A DNA stretch of 64,000 nt from Alkalicoccus saliphilus (GTDB lineage: Bacteria; Bacillota; Bacilli; Bacillales; Salisediminibacteriaceae). Every line of letters begins with the position of its first letter. The first letter of the stretch is position 1. Positions 1 through 8,331 of this stretch are shown one piece after another. A program made the translations under genes and the position numbers. The DNA lies in contig NZ_PZJJ01000008.1 of assembly GCF_003044065.1 (NCBI RefSeq), positions 1 to 64,000 on the forward strand, given 5' to 3'. The notes under the pieces were generated by a model. It searched no databases. It was given only the letters and a program-made list of their open reading frames with translations, and was not told the DNA's origin.

Positions 1-102
1 GGCTTCCCCCCGAAGGGTTCCGCCGGTTTCCTGCGCTCGACTTGCATGTATTAGGCACGCCGCCAGCGTTCGTCCTGAGCCAGGATCAAACTCTCCGATA
101 AA
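1..102 (-). rRNA. 16S ribosomal RNA, 5' end only
   Basis: The reverse complement reads the universal 16S start, with the bacterial 27F primer site (AGAGTTTGATCCTGGCTCAG) at about positions 76-95, then the GACGAACGCTGGCGGCGTGCC helix and the first variable loop. The 5' end is placed near 102 by analogy with Bacillus TTTATCGGAGAG. The rest of the gene lies off the left edge. From the neighbouring ygxA, ygzB and perR order this should be the equivalent of the B. subtilis rrnD operon (synteny recalled, not searched). Confidence 0.97.
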
Positions 103-239
103 TCGTCGAAGTTTGAACTTCTGACATGGCGAAGCAGGATGCTTCGCTTGCAAAACGGAATCTGGCTAAAGATTCTTTTTAAAAAAAATTGACAGAGAAT
201 GATTCATTCTCTTTTTCCTTCACAATCGTCTTTTGTTTA

Positions 240-253
240 GTTTTCAAAGGGCA
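240..253 (-). promoter_or_regulatory. rRNA leader boxA antitermination element
   Basis: The minus strand reads TGCCCTTTGAAAAC, followed by TAAAC. This is one base from the Bacillus boxA consensus TGTTCTTTGAAAACT and lies between the rRNA promoters and the 16S start, where the Nus antitermination complex loads. Confidence 0.8.
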
Positions 254-286
254 AATCATGGCGCCGCCGTTTTTGGCGACTTAATT

Positions 287-316
287 AATATACCATCTTA
301 CATTATCCTGCGTCAA
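287..316 (-). promoter_or_regulatory. rRNA operon promoter P2 (proximal)
   Basis: On the minus strand TTGACG (-35, 311-316) is followed after 18 bp by TATATT (-10, 287-292). It is the promoter nearest the 16S gene and its boxA leader. Confidence 0.8.
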
Positions 317-382
317 TATATTTATATAATATTTTTTTCAGGAAATGTCGGCCGCACTGTTTTTCTCTCAGCGACGATTATT

Positions 383-412
383 AATATATCATAATAAAAA
401 TAAGGTTGGCAA
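383..412 (-). promoter_or_regulatory. rRNA operon promoter P1 (distal)
   Basis: On the minus strand TTGCCA (407-412) is followed after 18 bp by TATATT (383-388). It lies 96 bp upstream of P2 with the same -10 and the same spacer length, which is the usual tandem arrangement of Bacillus rRNA promoters. An A/T-rich stretch lies upstream. Confidence 0.7.
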
Positions 413-1352
413 TAATTTTCCCGAAATCTTTTTAAAAAGCTCTCTTAATGTTTGAGCTCTTTCGTAAAGAACCATCGTCTTCATTGTATTTTCAAAGTCA
501 AATTGTTATTTAATACTGCTTCATTAATTATTTTTAGATTTTGATATACTGCTTATTCTCACCGGCTCAGCTTACTAACCGCGCCCTTTTATGTTTTCAT
601 AAAATCACAGCTGAAGTATACCGGTGAAGATATTTTCAGCTGCCCCCATCTTTTCTGCATAATTTCTGCCTTCTTCTATTTTACTCTGCCCAGTTGAAAC
701 AGATCTTCGGATCAGTCCTATCCGCCATGGAATCTATTTATATGAACAGGTTCTTATATTAAGCTCTTTTTTGTTTTTAGAATGCATGCGGATTGCCTGA
801 CGTCCGGGAGGATATGTGCGTTTTCCATAGACGTCTCTGCCCGGACACCATTTTTATTGAAGGAAAAATAGATATCATGAGAAACAGAAACGCTTCTTAA
901 TCAAGGAAAAACGAAACGGAAACCGCTCCATGGAAGAAGGATATCTCTTTCGTGGCCGGCACGCCGGTTGAAAGCGAAGTTTTTCTCCAATCATCATCAG
1001 CGGCCTGTAACATAGCGTGTGAATAAATAAAGTCAAAAAACATCAATAGTAAATTGGGTTTCTTGGCCATGAACGGTGCTGTTTTATATTGAAACTATCA
1101 ATAGAAAGATCGCTCTATATTTAATCTTTTAATATTGATGTTCCCTTACCTGCAAACTATGCCTTCCTTTTTTTACAGACGTCCCCTCTCACCTTTACAC
1201 ACCCGTCTTCTGAAAGTTTAAAAAAACTGAAGCAAATCTACACTCCCCGTTATAAATTTTATCTGTTTGTTCTTTCAGCAGACATGCTGGATTTTTTAAG
1301 CTTGCTGCCTCTGCAGTCTTCCACTGGATGAGTAAAGTATTTAGATTGACAT
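413..1352. other. Long non-coding gap between rRNA promoters and the lipid island
   Basis: No open frame with a ribosome binding site was found on either strand over about 940 bp. The stretch is A/T-rich with GC-richer blocks. The only recognised content is a diverged repeat copy at about 765-1020, described separately. This is the junction where the rrn operon would be expected to adjoin ygxA in B. subtilis. Confidence 0.6.
765..1020 (+). repeat. Intergenic repeat family A, copy 1 (diverged)
   Basis: The segment around 783-850 carries GCATGCGG, then GTCCGGGAGGAT, then GACGTCTCTGCC. The segment 910-1017 carries AAAACGAAACGGAAACC and ends in GTAACATAGC. The same blocks in the same order occur, in opposite orientation, at 12055-12295 and partly at 7915-8115. 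GCATGC-type and GTCCGGGAGG cores could form paired RNA. It contains no coding capacity. Boundaries are approximate because the copies have diverged and carry insertions. Confidence 0.55.
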
Positions 1353-1391
1353 AAAAATGAGGCTGTCTCTAAAGGGTCATAGAGTCAGCCT
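1353..1391 (-). terminator. Terminator after the acyl-CoA ligase operon
   Basis: Minus-strand hairpin with arms at 1360-1370 and 1381-1391 (AGGCTGACTCT / AGAGACAGCCT, one mismatch) followed by a T-run. It lies 50 bp past the stop of the ligase gene. Its core is nearly identical to the terminator at 59952-59987. Confidence 0.75.
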
Positions 1392-1440
1392 GAAAACTCA
1401 GTAGCCATAAATTCAGTGTTTGTTACCCGGGATATAACTC

Positions 1441-3054
1441 CTAGTATGCTGATTCGTAATGTTCTTTCACCTTATCACGCAGTGCGCGTTTTAAAAATTT
1501 ACCAACCGATGTTTTCGGTATTTCTTCCATAAAAATCACATCATCCGGAAGCCACCATTTGGCAAACTGCGGTTTCAAAAACTCGATCAATTCTTCTTTA
1601 GTTATGTTTCCCGCTTTATCTTTCAGAACAACACATGCGACGGGGCGTTCCTGCCATTCAGCATCAGGAACTGCTACCACAGAAGCTTCGAATACTTTTT
1701 CATGGGACATAATCGCATTTTCTAAATCCACAGACGAGATCCATTCTCCGCCACTTTTAATCAAATCTTTTGTCCGGTCTACTATTTTAATAACACCTTC
1801 TTCATCGACTGTACAAACATCTCCTGTATGCAGCCAACCATCGATGAACGTTTCATTACCCCGATCATCTTTGAAATAATCGTCAGCAATCCATGGACCT
1901 TTTAACAACAGCTCTCCCATCTCTTCCTCATCCCATCTTACTTCTCCCTGTCCTCCGGCCACTTTCATTTCGAGGCCCGGCACTAACATTCCCTGTTTCG
2001 CACGAATATTGAAACGATCTTCTTCCGGCAGGTCCTCCTGATAACTTTTCAGACGGGAAACGGTCGCGAGGGGGCTCGTCTCTGTCATTCCGTAGGCATG
2101 TAAAAACGGAACGTTATACTTTTGTTCAAATGTCTTGATCATGCTTAACGGAGCTGCGGATCCACCGCAGACTACTGCCCGCAGGCTGTCCGTCCGATAG
2201 CTGTTTTCCTCCAATTCCTTAAGCAGTCCTAACCAAATTGTTGGAACCCCCGCTGTCATTGTTACTTTTTCATCCTGAATCAGCTCTGCTAAAATTTTTG
2301 GTGTAAACCGGGGGCCGGGCATAACCTGATCTGCTCCGAGCCATGTGGCAACATAAGGCATACCCCAGGCATTTACATGAAACATTGGTACGACAGGCAT
2401 GACCGTATCAGATTCTGAAGCACCAACGGTATCTGTAAATGCTAACCCCATGCTGTGAAGAACAGTGGAGCGGTGAGTATATATAACACCTTTTGGGTAT
2501 CCTGTGGTGGCTGATGTAAAACATAATCCTGCTTCTTCTGTTTCGTCGATATCCTTAGGAAATTCAAAAGCCTTATCCCCTGTTTGAACCCATTCTTCAT
2601 AAGAATATACATTTGGAACATTCGTCGATGGTAACTCATGATCTGTCATGACGATATATGCTTTTACTGTTCTGAGCTTATCGTGAACCGCTTCGATCAG
2701 AGGAAAAACATCTTCATCCACAAAAATCAATTCATCTTCCGCGTGGTTAATAATGTAAATAATATGCTCTGGTGACAAACGGATATTGATCGTATGAAGC
2801 ACAGAACCGATACTCGGAATTGCAAAGTAAAGTTCCAGATGGCGGTGATGGTTCCATGCTAACGTCGCGATTTTATCGCCTTTTTCAATACCAAATTCCT
2901 TCAGACTGCTCGCCAGCTTCCGGGTTCGTTCGCCGATTTCCGCATATGTGAAGCGCTGAATGCCTGTAGATGTTCTTGAAATAACCTCTTTTTTCGGAAA
3001 GAAACGTTCAGCTCTCTCAATCATGGATGATATAAGTAAATTACCTTTCATCAT
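1441..3054 (-). CDS. AMP-forming fatty acyl-CoA ligase (AlkK/LvaE type)
   Basis: 537-residue acyl-CoA synthetase of the ANL superfamily, which activates a carboxylic acid to its CoA thioester via an acyl-adenylate. The phosphate-binding loop is TSATTGYPKG at residues 180-189. Next come the YGMTET adenylate motif, GWLHTGD with the ribose-binding Asp, the hinge DRTKDLIKSGGEW, and the C-terminal catalytic Lys in PKTSVGK. The length is typical of medium/long-chain ligases. It is the last gene of a five-gene run (kinase, phosphatase, FadE, quinone oxidoreductase, ligase), 106 bp after its neighbour, and is followed by a terminator. Start: two ATGs in tandem after AAGGTGG. Context suggests it activates the substrate of this island. 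Chain length cannot be read from sequence; an LvaE-like role is inferred. Confidence 0.9.
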   Translation of the reverse strand: MMKGNLLISSMIERAERFFPKKEVISRTSTGIQRFTYAEIGERTRKLASSLKEFGIEKGDKIATLAWNHHRHLELYFAIPSIGSVLHTINIRLSPEHIIYIINHAEDELIFVDEDVFPLIEAVHDKLRTVKAYIVMTDHELPSTNVPNVYSYEEWVQTGDKAFEFPKDIDETEEAGLCFTSATTGYPKGVIYTHRSTVLHSMGLAFTDTVGASESDTVMPVVPMFHVNAWGMPYVATWLGADQVMPGPRFTPKILAELIQDEKVTMTAGVPTIWLGLLKELEENSYRTDSLRAVVCGGSAAPLSMIKTFEQKYNVPFLHAYGMTETSPLATVSRLKSYQEDLPEEDRFNIRAKQGMLVPGLEMKVAGGQGEVRWDEEEMGELLLKGPWIADDYFKDDRGNETFIDGWLHTGDVCTVDEEGVIKIVDRTKDLIKSGGEWISSVDLENAIMSHEKVFEASVVAVPDAEWQERPVACVVLKDKAGNITKEELIEFLKPQFAKWWLPDDVIFMEEIPKTSVGKFLKRALRDKVKEHYESAY

Positions 3055-3160
3055 AGGAATCTACCACCTTCGAAAGTTAATTGTATATCGACTGACTTAT
3101 GAAATTGATTCAACCTTCTGATGAGTATGTTCACATCCAAGCCGGCTACACTTCAAAAGC

Positions 3161-4147
3161 TTACGGAATTAAAATAAGTTTTCCCGATGTTTTTCTATTC
3201 TGCATTAACATTTGTACTTTAGCCGCTTCTTCCAGGGGATACCTCCCACCAATTGTTAATTTCAGCTCACCTTTCTGTGTATACATAAGCAGTTCCTGTA
3301 AGCTTGATGCAAAAAGCTCAGGCTTTTTCATGATCTGCGGCAGGAAAAAACCAATAACAGATTGGTTTTTTTCCATTAGTACCGATGGGAAAAGTTTTGG
3401 CTGTTCTCCACTTGCCACACCGTAAACGACGAGACGGCCAAAAGGTGCCAGGCAGGATAGTGTTTTATCGAATATGTCCCCTCCTGCCATTTCCAAAGCT
3501 ACATCAACTCCTGCGCCGTCTGTCAGATCCAATACTTTTTGTTCCCAATCTGATTCTGTGTAGTTGACGAGTTCATCGGCTCCTAACTGCCCCGCCAACT
3601 GTAGTTTTTCGGCAGAGCTGGCAGTTGCAATTACTTTTCCCGCTCCAAATATTTTAGCAAGCTGTACGGCAATCGTACCGACTCCTCCAGCAGCTGCATG
3701 GATAAGAACTGTTTCTCCTTTTTCGAGACGGCCCATCGTTTTTAAAATATGATAGGCGCTCAGTCCCTGCAGAGGCAGAGCCGCAGCATGCTCAAAATCA
3801 ATTCCTTCCGGTATGGGAATAAGTCCCCGTTCATCAGCTGTAGTATATTCGGCATATCCTGTTGCGTTATTCCCCCCTAACAAGGTCACAACGTTCGTTC
3901 CCGTCTTTACGCTGGTAACTTTATCACCGACTTCCACTACTGTACCTGCTACTTCAGCACCTGGAACGAACGGCAGAGGTGTCGGAACAACATACTGTCC
4001 CTGTCTTCTTGCAGTATCCGCGTAGTTCACTCCGATTGCTTTAATTTCAATGACTACTTCATGACTATTCGCTGCCGGCTTTTCTATGTCCGTTAACTGT
4101 AAAACATCCGGTCCGCCGAATTCCTGAAATTGTACTGCCTTCATCAA
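3161..4147 (-). CDS. NADPH:quinone oxidoreductase-type MDR enzyme
   Basis: 328-residue zinc-free medium-chain dehydrogenase/reductase. The N-terminal GroES-like domain contains VPGAEVAGTVVEVG. The Rossmann nucleotide loop is AAAGGVG, followed by KVIATASS as in NADPH-binding quinone/enoyl reductases. No cysteine zinc ligands are visible. It lies 61 bp downstream of fadE in the same operon, so it may reduce an enoyl-CoA or an electrophilic product of the pathway. Both quinone reductase and 2-enoyl reductase functions exist in the family, and the sequence alone does not separate them. Confidence 0.82.
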   Translation of the reverse strand: MMKAVQFQEFGGPDVLQLTDIEKPAANSHEVVIEIKAIGVNYADTARRQGQYVVPTPLPFVPGAEVAGTVVEVGDKVTSVKTGTNVVTLLGGNNATGYAEYTTADERGLIPIPEGIDFEHAAALPLQGLSAYHILKTMGRLEKGETVLIHAAAGGVGTIAVQLAKIFGAGKVIATASSAEKLQLAGQLGADELVNYTESDWEQKVLDLTDGAGVDVALEMAGGDIFDKTLSCLAPFGRLVVYGVASGEQPKLFPSVLMEKNQSVIGFFLPQIMKKPELFASSLQELLMYTQKGELKLTIGGRYPLEEAAKVQMLMQNRKTSGKLILIP

Positions 4148-4208
4148 AACCCTCCTTTAATGATGTTGATCTTTTTCAGTATCGTCCGCTGAACAGACGA
4201 TAGGATTA

Positions 4209-5987
4209 TCAGCAGGTGTACCGCTGCTTTTCATTTAATACATCTGCAATTTCCCTGTTACGCAGGATAATATCTCCACTACTATAAGTACCTAATTCTG
4301 CAGAAATCAATTTCGTTGTTTCTTTTAATTTGTCTCCGGATAAAATTCCTGAAACAAGCTTTCTTGCAGTCAGTTCAACGTCAAGCACCGACTCATGTAC
4401 GAAAGAAACCGCTAAATTTTCTTTCATTCTTTCTTCTTCTATTCCGTTTCTTTTAATCGATTTCCATGAACGGTAAACTACTGACTCTGTGGCATAAAGC
4501 TGAATCGCTAATTCTGACAGTTTCATCAGTGTTTCCTGGGAATCTTCCAATTTCTCACCTAACGTATTATAGGCCATACCCGCCAGGGCAAGGAATATGC
4601 GACGAATGGATGTGACAGCGGCTCTTTCTTCAGCAAGATCCCCCTCTTCACTTTTCAAATCGTTCCCCAGTTCTTTTTCTGCATTTTCAACAATTTCCTG
4701 CATTGGTACTTCGTCTTTTGCTGCCTTTTTAAACAACAGCCCCGGAATCAGCAGACGGTTAATTTCATTTGACCCTTCAAAAATACGGTTTATTCGTGAG
4801 TCACGATACATCTGCTCAATTCGGTATTCGCTTATAAAACCATTGCCGCCATGAAGCTGTAAGGACTCGTCTACGACTTTATCAAGCGTTTCGGAGCTGA
4901 ATACTTTGCATACCGCACACTCCATTACATACTCCATCATCCGTTTACCTATGAGCTTATGATCACCGGAATTATATAAATCTCCCAGTGCCTCCTCCAG
5001 TAAGCCTCCCGTTCGATGCTGAAGTGATTCTGCAGCATAAATTCTCGAGGCCATCTTCGCAATTTTTTCTTTGGAGGCCCCGAATTCCGCTATCGTTCGT
5101 TTAAACTGCTTTCTTTCGTTCGTATAACTAATCGCAAGCTCCAGTCCGTACTTTGACGCACCGACACAGGCAGCACCAAGGTTGAACCGCCCAAGATTCA
5201 ATACATTCAGCGCTATGACATGCCCACGCCCGATCTCTCCCAGTACGTTTTCTTTTGGAACGAGACAGTCTTCCATTATGACGGACCTGGTGGAGGAACC
5301 TTTAATGCCCATTTTCTTTTCTTCAGGACCGAGGGATAGACCCGGGAAATCTTTTTCCACGATAAACGCAGTGAATGCCGTTCCATCTACTTTCGCATAA
5401 ACGATAAACGTGTCAGAGAATTGGGCATTTGTAATGTAAATTTTGGTTCCGTTAAGCAAATAATAGTTTCCATCTGCAGACAACTCCGCTTTTGTTTTTG
5501 CCGATAAGGCATCCGATCCCGCCGAGGGTTCTGTTAAACAATAAGCACCAATATATTCACCGGATGCCAGTTTAGGTAAATACTTTTGTTTCTGTTCATT
5601 TGTTCCGAAGTAAGTGATTGGAAGTGTTGCAATACATGTATGGTTCGAGTGGGCAACGCCATAGCTTCCGGATTTTCCAACGGCTTCTCCTACAAGCCCT
5701 TTACTTATTTTGTCGAGACCCAGTCCGCCATATGCTTCAGGTACACTGTGACCGAGCAGTCCTTCACCGCCTGCTTTTCTGAGTATGTTCACGACTTTAT
5801 CAAAATCCTGGTTTTCAATCGCTTCCCTGTGAGGTTCCACTTCTTTTTCGACAAATCGTCCTGCCATTCTGAAAATCATGTTCTGTTCATCCGTGAAATC
5901 TTCGGGTGTAAATATCTGCTCTTCATCTATTGAAGATAATAGAAAACTTCCGCCACTAACGTGCTGTTTTGTTTGATCTTTCGACAA
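4209..5987 (-). CDS. fadE: Acyl-CoA dehydrogenase, long form (FadE/YusJ type)
   Basis: 592-residue flavoprotein that makes the trans-2-enoyl-CoA in beta-oxidation. The acyl-CoA dehydrogenase core carries CLTEPSAGSDA (flavin/substrate loop) and the C-terminal RIFEGSNEINR with the catalytic Glu. About 170 residues follow the core, matching the roughly 594-residue B. subtilis FadE. Start: TTG at 5987 gives MSKDQTKQ and sits 8 nt from AGGAGG. The upstream in-frame GTG at 5993 is only 2 nt from it. The gene overlaps the end of the ComB-like gene by 32 bp, implying translational coupling. ETF subunits, enoyl-CoA hydratase and thiolase are not in the window, so it needs partners elsewhere. Confidence 0.9.
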   Translation of the reverse strand: MSKDQTKQHVSGGSFLLSSIDEEQIFTPEDFTDEQNMIFRMAGRFVEKEVEPHREAIENQDFDKVVNILRKAGGEGLLGHSVPEAYGGLGLDKISKGLVGEAVGKSGSYGVAHSNHTCIATLPITYFGTNEQKQKYLPKLASGEYIGAYCLTEPSAGSDALSAKTKAELSADGNYYLLNGTKIYITNAQFSDTFIVYAKVDGTAFTAFIVEKDFPGLSLGPEEKKMGIKGSSTRSVIMEDCLVPKENVLGEIGRGHVIALNVLNLGRFNLGAACVGASKYGLELAISYTNERKQFKRTIAEFGASKEKIAKMASRIYAAESLQHRTGGLLEEALGDLYNSGDHKLIGKRMMEYVMECAVCKVFSSETLDKVVDESLQLHGGNGFISEYRIEQMYRDSRINRIFEGSNEINRLLIPGLLFKKAAKDEVPMQEIVENAEKELGNDLKSEEGDLAEERAAVTSIRRIFLALAGMAYNTLGEKLEDSQETLMKLSELAIQLYATESVVYRSWKSIKRNGIEEERMKENLAVSFVHESVLDVELTARKLVSGILSGDKLKETTKLISAELGTYSSGDIILRNREIADVLNEKQRYTC

Positions 5988-6747
5988 TTTCACTACCTCC
6001 TTTATTTTCGCTCACCTGCTCCTGATTATTCAGGCAGATTCTATTGCTGTCAGACAATTGCGGTACAACAGACATACTGTCTCTTTGTGAAACAAAGCTG
6101 ATTTCTTTACCATAACCTGAATCAGTAAGCATTTGACCCACACGCGACTCTGTAAGCACCGGTTTCGGTTCCCTGTTTTTATAAAATTCATGAGCAGCAA
6201 ACGCTGCTTCTGTAAATATTAAACGGTCACTGCTTTCTTTCATTAGACTGGCGATAAAGGACCCTGCTCCATAAAAATCTTCAATACAAAACTCCCCGGA
6301 AGATCCGGAGCAGACGAGAATGATCGTCTCCTCTTTTCCTCTTTGTACGATTGCTTGTGCAACCGCCCTCTCATTTAACAAAGAAGCAATGTATACCTGT
6401 TCTGCTGACGACGTTTGATTAATAGCAACAGTTCCATTTGTCGTTAGTAAAATCATCGTTTTTTTATCTATTATATCTATAATCTTCATAGGATTAGGCT
6501 CATGAAAGTGGTCCATCTTTTTCCCTCGGTGTTCCCCGACGAGTAAACAGCTGTTTTTTTCTCTTCCGGCTGCCTCTGCCATTGCTTCTTTCATCGTCGA
6601 TACAGGAATCACTTCTTTTGCACCGGTGTGAAGAGCTGCAGTAATCACAGAGGTAGCTAGTAAAAGATCAAAAACGACCACTACTTTCCCCTCTATCTTT
6701 GTTTCGTCAATGTCTTCTTTTTTAAATAGCAGATGAACTTTTTTCAT
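5956..6747 (-). CDS. ComB-family (2-phosphosulfolactate phosphatase-like) protein
   Basis: 263 residues recognised as ComB-like from VVVFDLLLATSVITAAL, LLVGEHRGKKMDHFHEPNP, ILLTTNGTVAI and ILVCSGSSGEFCIEDFYGAG, in the family order. Classical ComB hydrolyses 2-phosphosulfolactate in coenzyme M or sulfolactate synthesis. Here no sulfolactate gene is nearby; it sits between an APH-fold kinase and fadE. The family's DVLRAT motif reads DLLLAT, so the Arg is replaced by Leu. The C-terminal 35 residues extend past the usual end and run into fadE. A phosphatase acting on a phosphorylated acyl intermediate is a plausible alternative role (inference). The ATG start follows AAGGAG. Confidence 0.72.
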   Translation of the reverse strand: MKKVHLLFKKEDIDETKIEGKVVVVFDLLLATSVITAALHTGAKEVIPVSTMKEAMAEAAGREKNSCLLVGEHRGKKMDHFHEPNPMKIIDIIDKKTMILLTTNGTVAINQTSSAEQVYIASLLNERAVAQAIVQRGKEETIILVCSGSSGEFCIEDFYGAGSFIASLMKESSDRLIFTEAAFAAHEFYKNREPKPVLTESRVGQMLTDSGYGKEISFVSQRDSMSVVPQLSDSNRICLNNQEQVSENKGGSEIVERSNKTAR

Positions 6748-6811
6748 AAAAATCTCCTTATATCTATTCCGATCTGCTGTTTCTGTAAAAGGTTTCAGCT
6801 TTATCCGGCTT

Positions 6812-7870
6812 TCACCGGCTCTTTTCTGTTTCCTTGACCGCCCGCTCGATCAACTGCTGAACAAAATAGTTTAACTCTGCAAACCGTTCATCCTGTGTCT
6901 GGCCCTTTTTCCATCGGGCATAAATCTGCTGGCAGATTACAGCAAGTTTGAACAAAGCAAAGGTGAAATAGAAATGAAAATGAGAAACGTCCCGCCCGCT
7001 TTTTTCTGCGTAGCCCTGAACGAATTCTTCTCTTGTCATAAACCCAGGCAGAACTGTGACAGGCGGTTTACCCAGGGCGTATTTCAGTACATCAGGGTCA
7101 TCAGCCTGCAGCCAGTAGCTCATTGCTGCTCCCAGATCCGCTAACGGATCTCCAACAGTCGTCATTTCCCAGTCAAACAAACCAACCATTTCAGAAAAAT
7201 CTTCTGAAAACATCGCATTGTTCAGTTTGTAATCGTAATGAATCACAGTTGCTTTCTGGGAGGCTGGAATGTTTGCTTTCATCCACGTTTTCAGGCTTTC
7301 TATTTCTGGAATTTCATCTGTCTCTGCCCTCTCATACCGTTTAATCCATCCGTGTACCTGGCGCTCCATAAATCCCTCCGGGTTTGTCATGTCTGCCAGA
7401 GCTGTACTTTTGTAATCAACATCATGGAGGCGGACCAGCGTATCGACCATCGTTTCTGAAATCCTGCGGCCTATTTCTTCCGTCGGTTCCATTCCTTTTG
7501 GAAACGCTGTATCAAGCACTATCCCTTCCCGACGTTCCATAATGAAAAATGGACTTCCAACGATCGAATCATCGTCACTGTAGATAAACGGTTTCGGAGC
7601 AATTGGAAAAACAGGGTGAAGTTCACGTAAAACCGTATACTCGCGTTTCATATCATGTGCTTTTGGAGCTACTGGACCATGCGGCGGTCTTCGAAGCACT
7701 CCCTGCCAGCTGCCAATCGTTAATTCATAGGTGAGGTTGGATGCTCCCGATGAAAATTGTTCCACATTCATCTTTTTTTCAGGAACCCCTTCCACATTTT
7801 CTCTTATGAATCGTTCTAACTTTGCCGTATCCAGCTCTTCACCTTTTCTTACCTGTATCGTATCTTTCAT
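6812..7870 (-). CDS. APH-fold phosphotransferase (ACAD10/11 and LvaA kinase type)
   Basis: 352-residue aminoglycoside-phosphotransferase-fold kinase. The catalytic loop HYDYKLNN fits the Brenner HxDxxxxN pattern, and FDWEMTTVGDPLADLG supplies the metal-binding Asp. The N-terminal lobe has QFSSGASNLTYEL. Family members fused to or encoded with ACAD10/11-type dehydrogenases phosphorylate the hydroxyl of 4-hydroxyacyl-CoA, as LvaA does in Pseudomonas levulinate catabolism. The matching dehydrogenase is encoded at 10743-11951. It appears to be the first gene of the five-gene run, with a perfect cre about 270 bp upstream. Antibiotic phosphorylation is unlikely in this setting. Confidence 0.82.
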   Translation of the reverse strand: MKDTIQVRKGEELDTAKLERFIRENVEGVPEKKMNVEQFSSGASNLTYELTIGSWQGVLRRPPHGPVAPKAHDMKREYTVLRELHPVFPIAPKPFIYSDDDSIVGSPFFIMERREGIVLDTAFPKGMEPTEEIGRRISETMVDTLVRLHDVDYKSTALADMTNPEGFMERQVHGWIKRYERAETDEIPEIESLKTWMKANIPASQKATVIHYDYKLNNAMFSEDFSEMVGLFDWEMTTVGDPLADLGAAMSYWLQADDPDVLKYALGKPPVTVLPGFMTREEFVQGYAEKSGRDVSHFHFYFTFALFKLAVICQQIYARWKKGQTQDERFAELNYFVQQLIERAVKETEKSR

Positions 7871-7914
7871 AAATTTTATCCACTCCTTTACGGCCCAAAG
7901 CCTGCCTGTTTAAT

Positions 7915-8115
7915 AGAAAGCTGTGTTAAGTCGGCTGTTAATAACTGGAGAAAAGTTCTGCTTTTTTATTTCGTAAAACCGTTGTCATGGCAGAGACACC
8001 TGCGGCAGCACGCAGATCCTCCTGGACGGCAGGACAGCCGCATGCTTTCCCCGTGGCATGTGTAAAGAGTCACAGGTGACTTTCAAAAACCCGGAGCTTT
8101 AACAGAGCCTAATGG
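7915..8115 (-). repeat. Intergenic repeat family A, copy 2
   Basis: Copy 2 matches copy 3 (12055-12295) in order: AAAAGTTCTGCTTTT, CAGAGAC.CCTGCGG, CGCAGATCCTCC.GGACGG, GGACAGCCGCATGCTTTC, then TAAAGAG. The ends look like imperfect terminal inverted repeats: AGCTGTGTTAAG at the left and CTTTAACAGAGCC at the right. It is about 200 bp, has no gene, and lies in the gap between the kinase and the 3-hydroxyacyl-CoA dehydrogenase. Confidence 0.7.
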
Positions 8116-8135
8116 AAATACTAACCTCCAAACTT

Positions 8136-8149
8136 TGTAAACGTTTTCA
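8136..8149. promoter_or_regulatory. Candidate cre (CcpA) site upstream of the kinase operon
   Basis: TGTAAACGTTTTCA fits the cre consensus TGWNANCGNTNWCA at every position. It lies 266 bp upstream of the kinase start and beyond the repeat. Carbon catabolite repression of a fatty-acid operon would be expected in Bacillaceae. No convincing sigma-A promoter was found beside it, so its target is uncertain. The rest of 8150-8331 shows no gene with a ribosome binding site. Confidence 0.5.
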
Positions 8150-8331
8150 TTTTTACCTGCATCGTTCCTGCCTGAAGTGTCTGTTGGAATGTATCCGTCC
8201 ATATATCTGAACGCTTCGTAAACCTCAGCTGCCTTGATCAGCCATACTGCAAAAATGCTTAAGTCTATATTTATCAGCGATCAATAAACACGAAATGCTG
8301 CTTCTCCCATACAATTCTTGAGCGTAATTTC

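Noticed and set aside
3060-3110. FadR-type operator upstream of the acyl-CoA ligase
   Set aside because: TGAATCAATTTCATAAGTCA only loosely recalls the B. subtilis FadR box and has the wrong symmetry and length.
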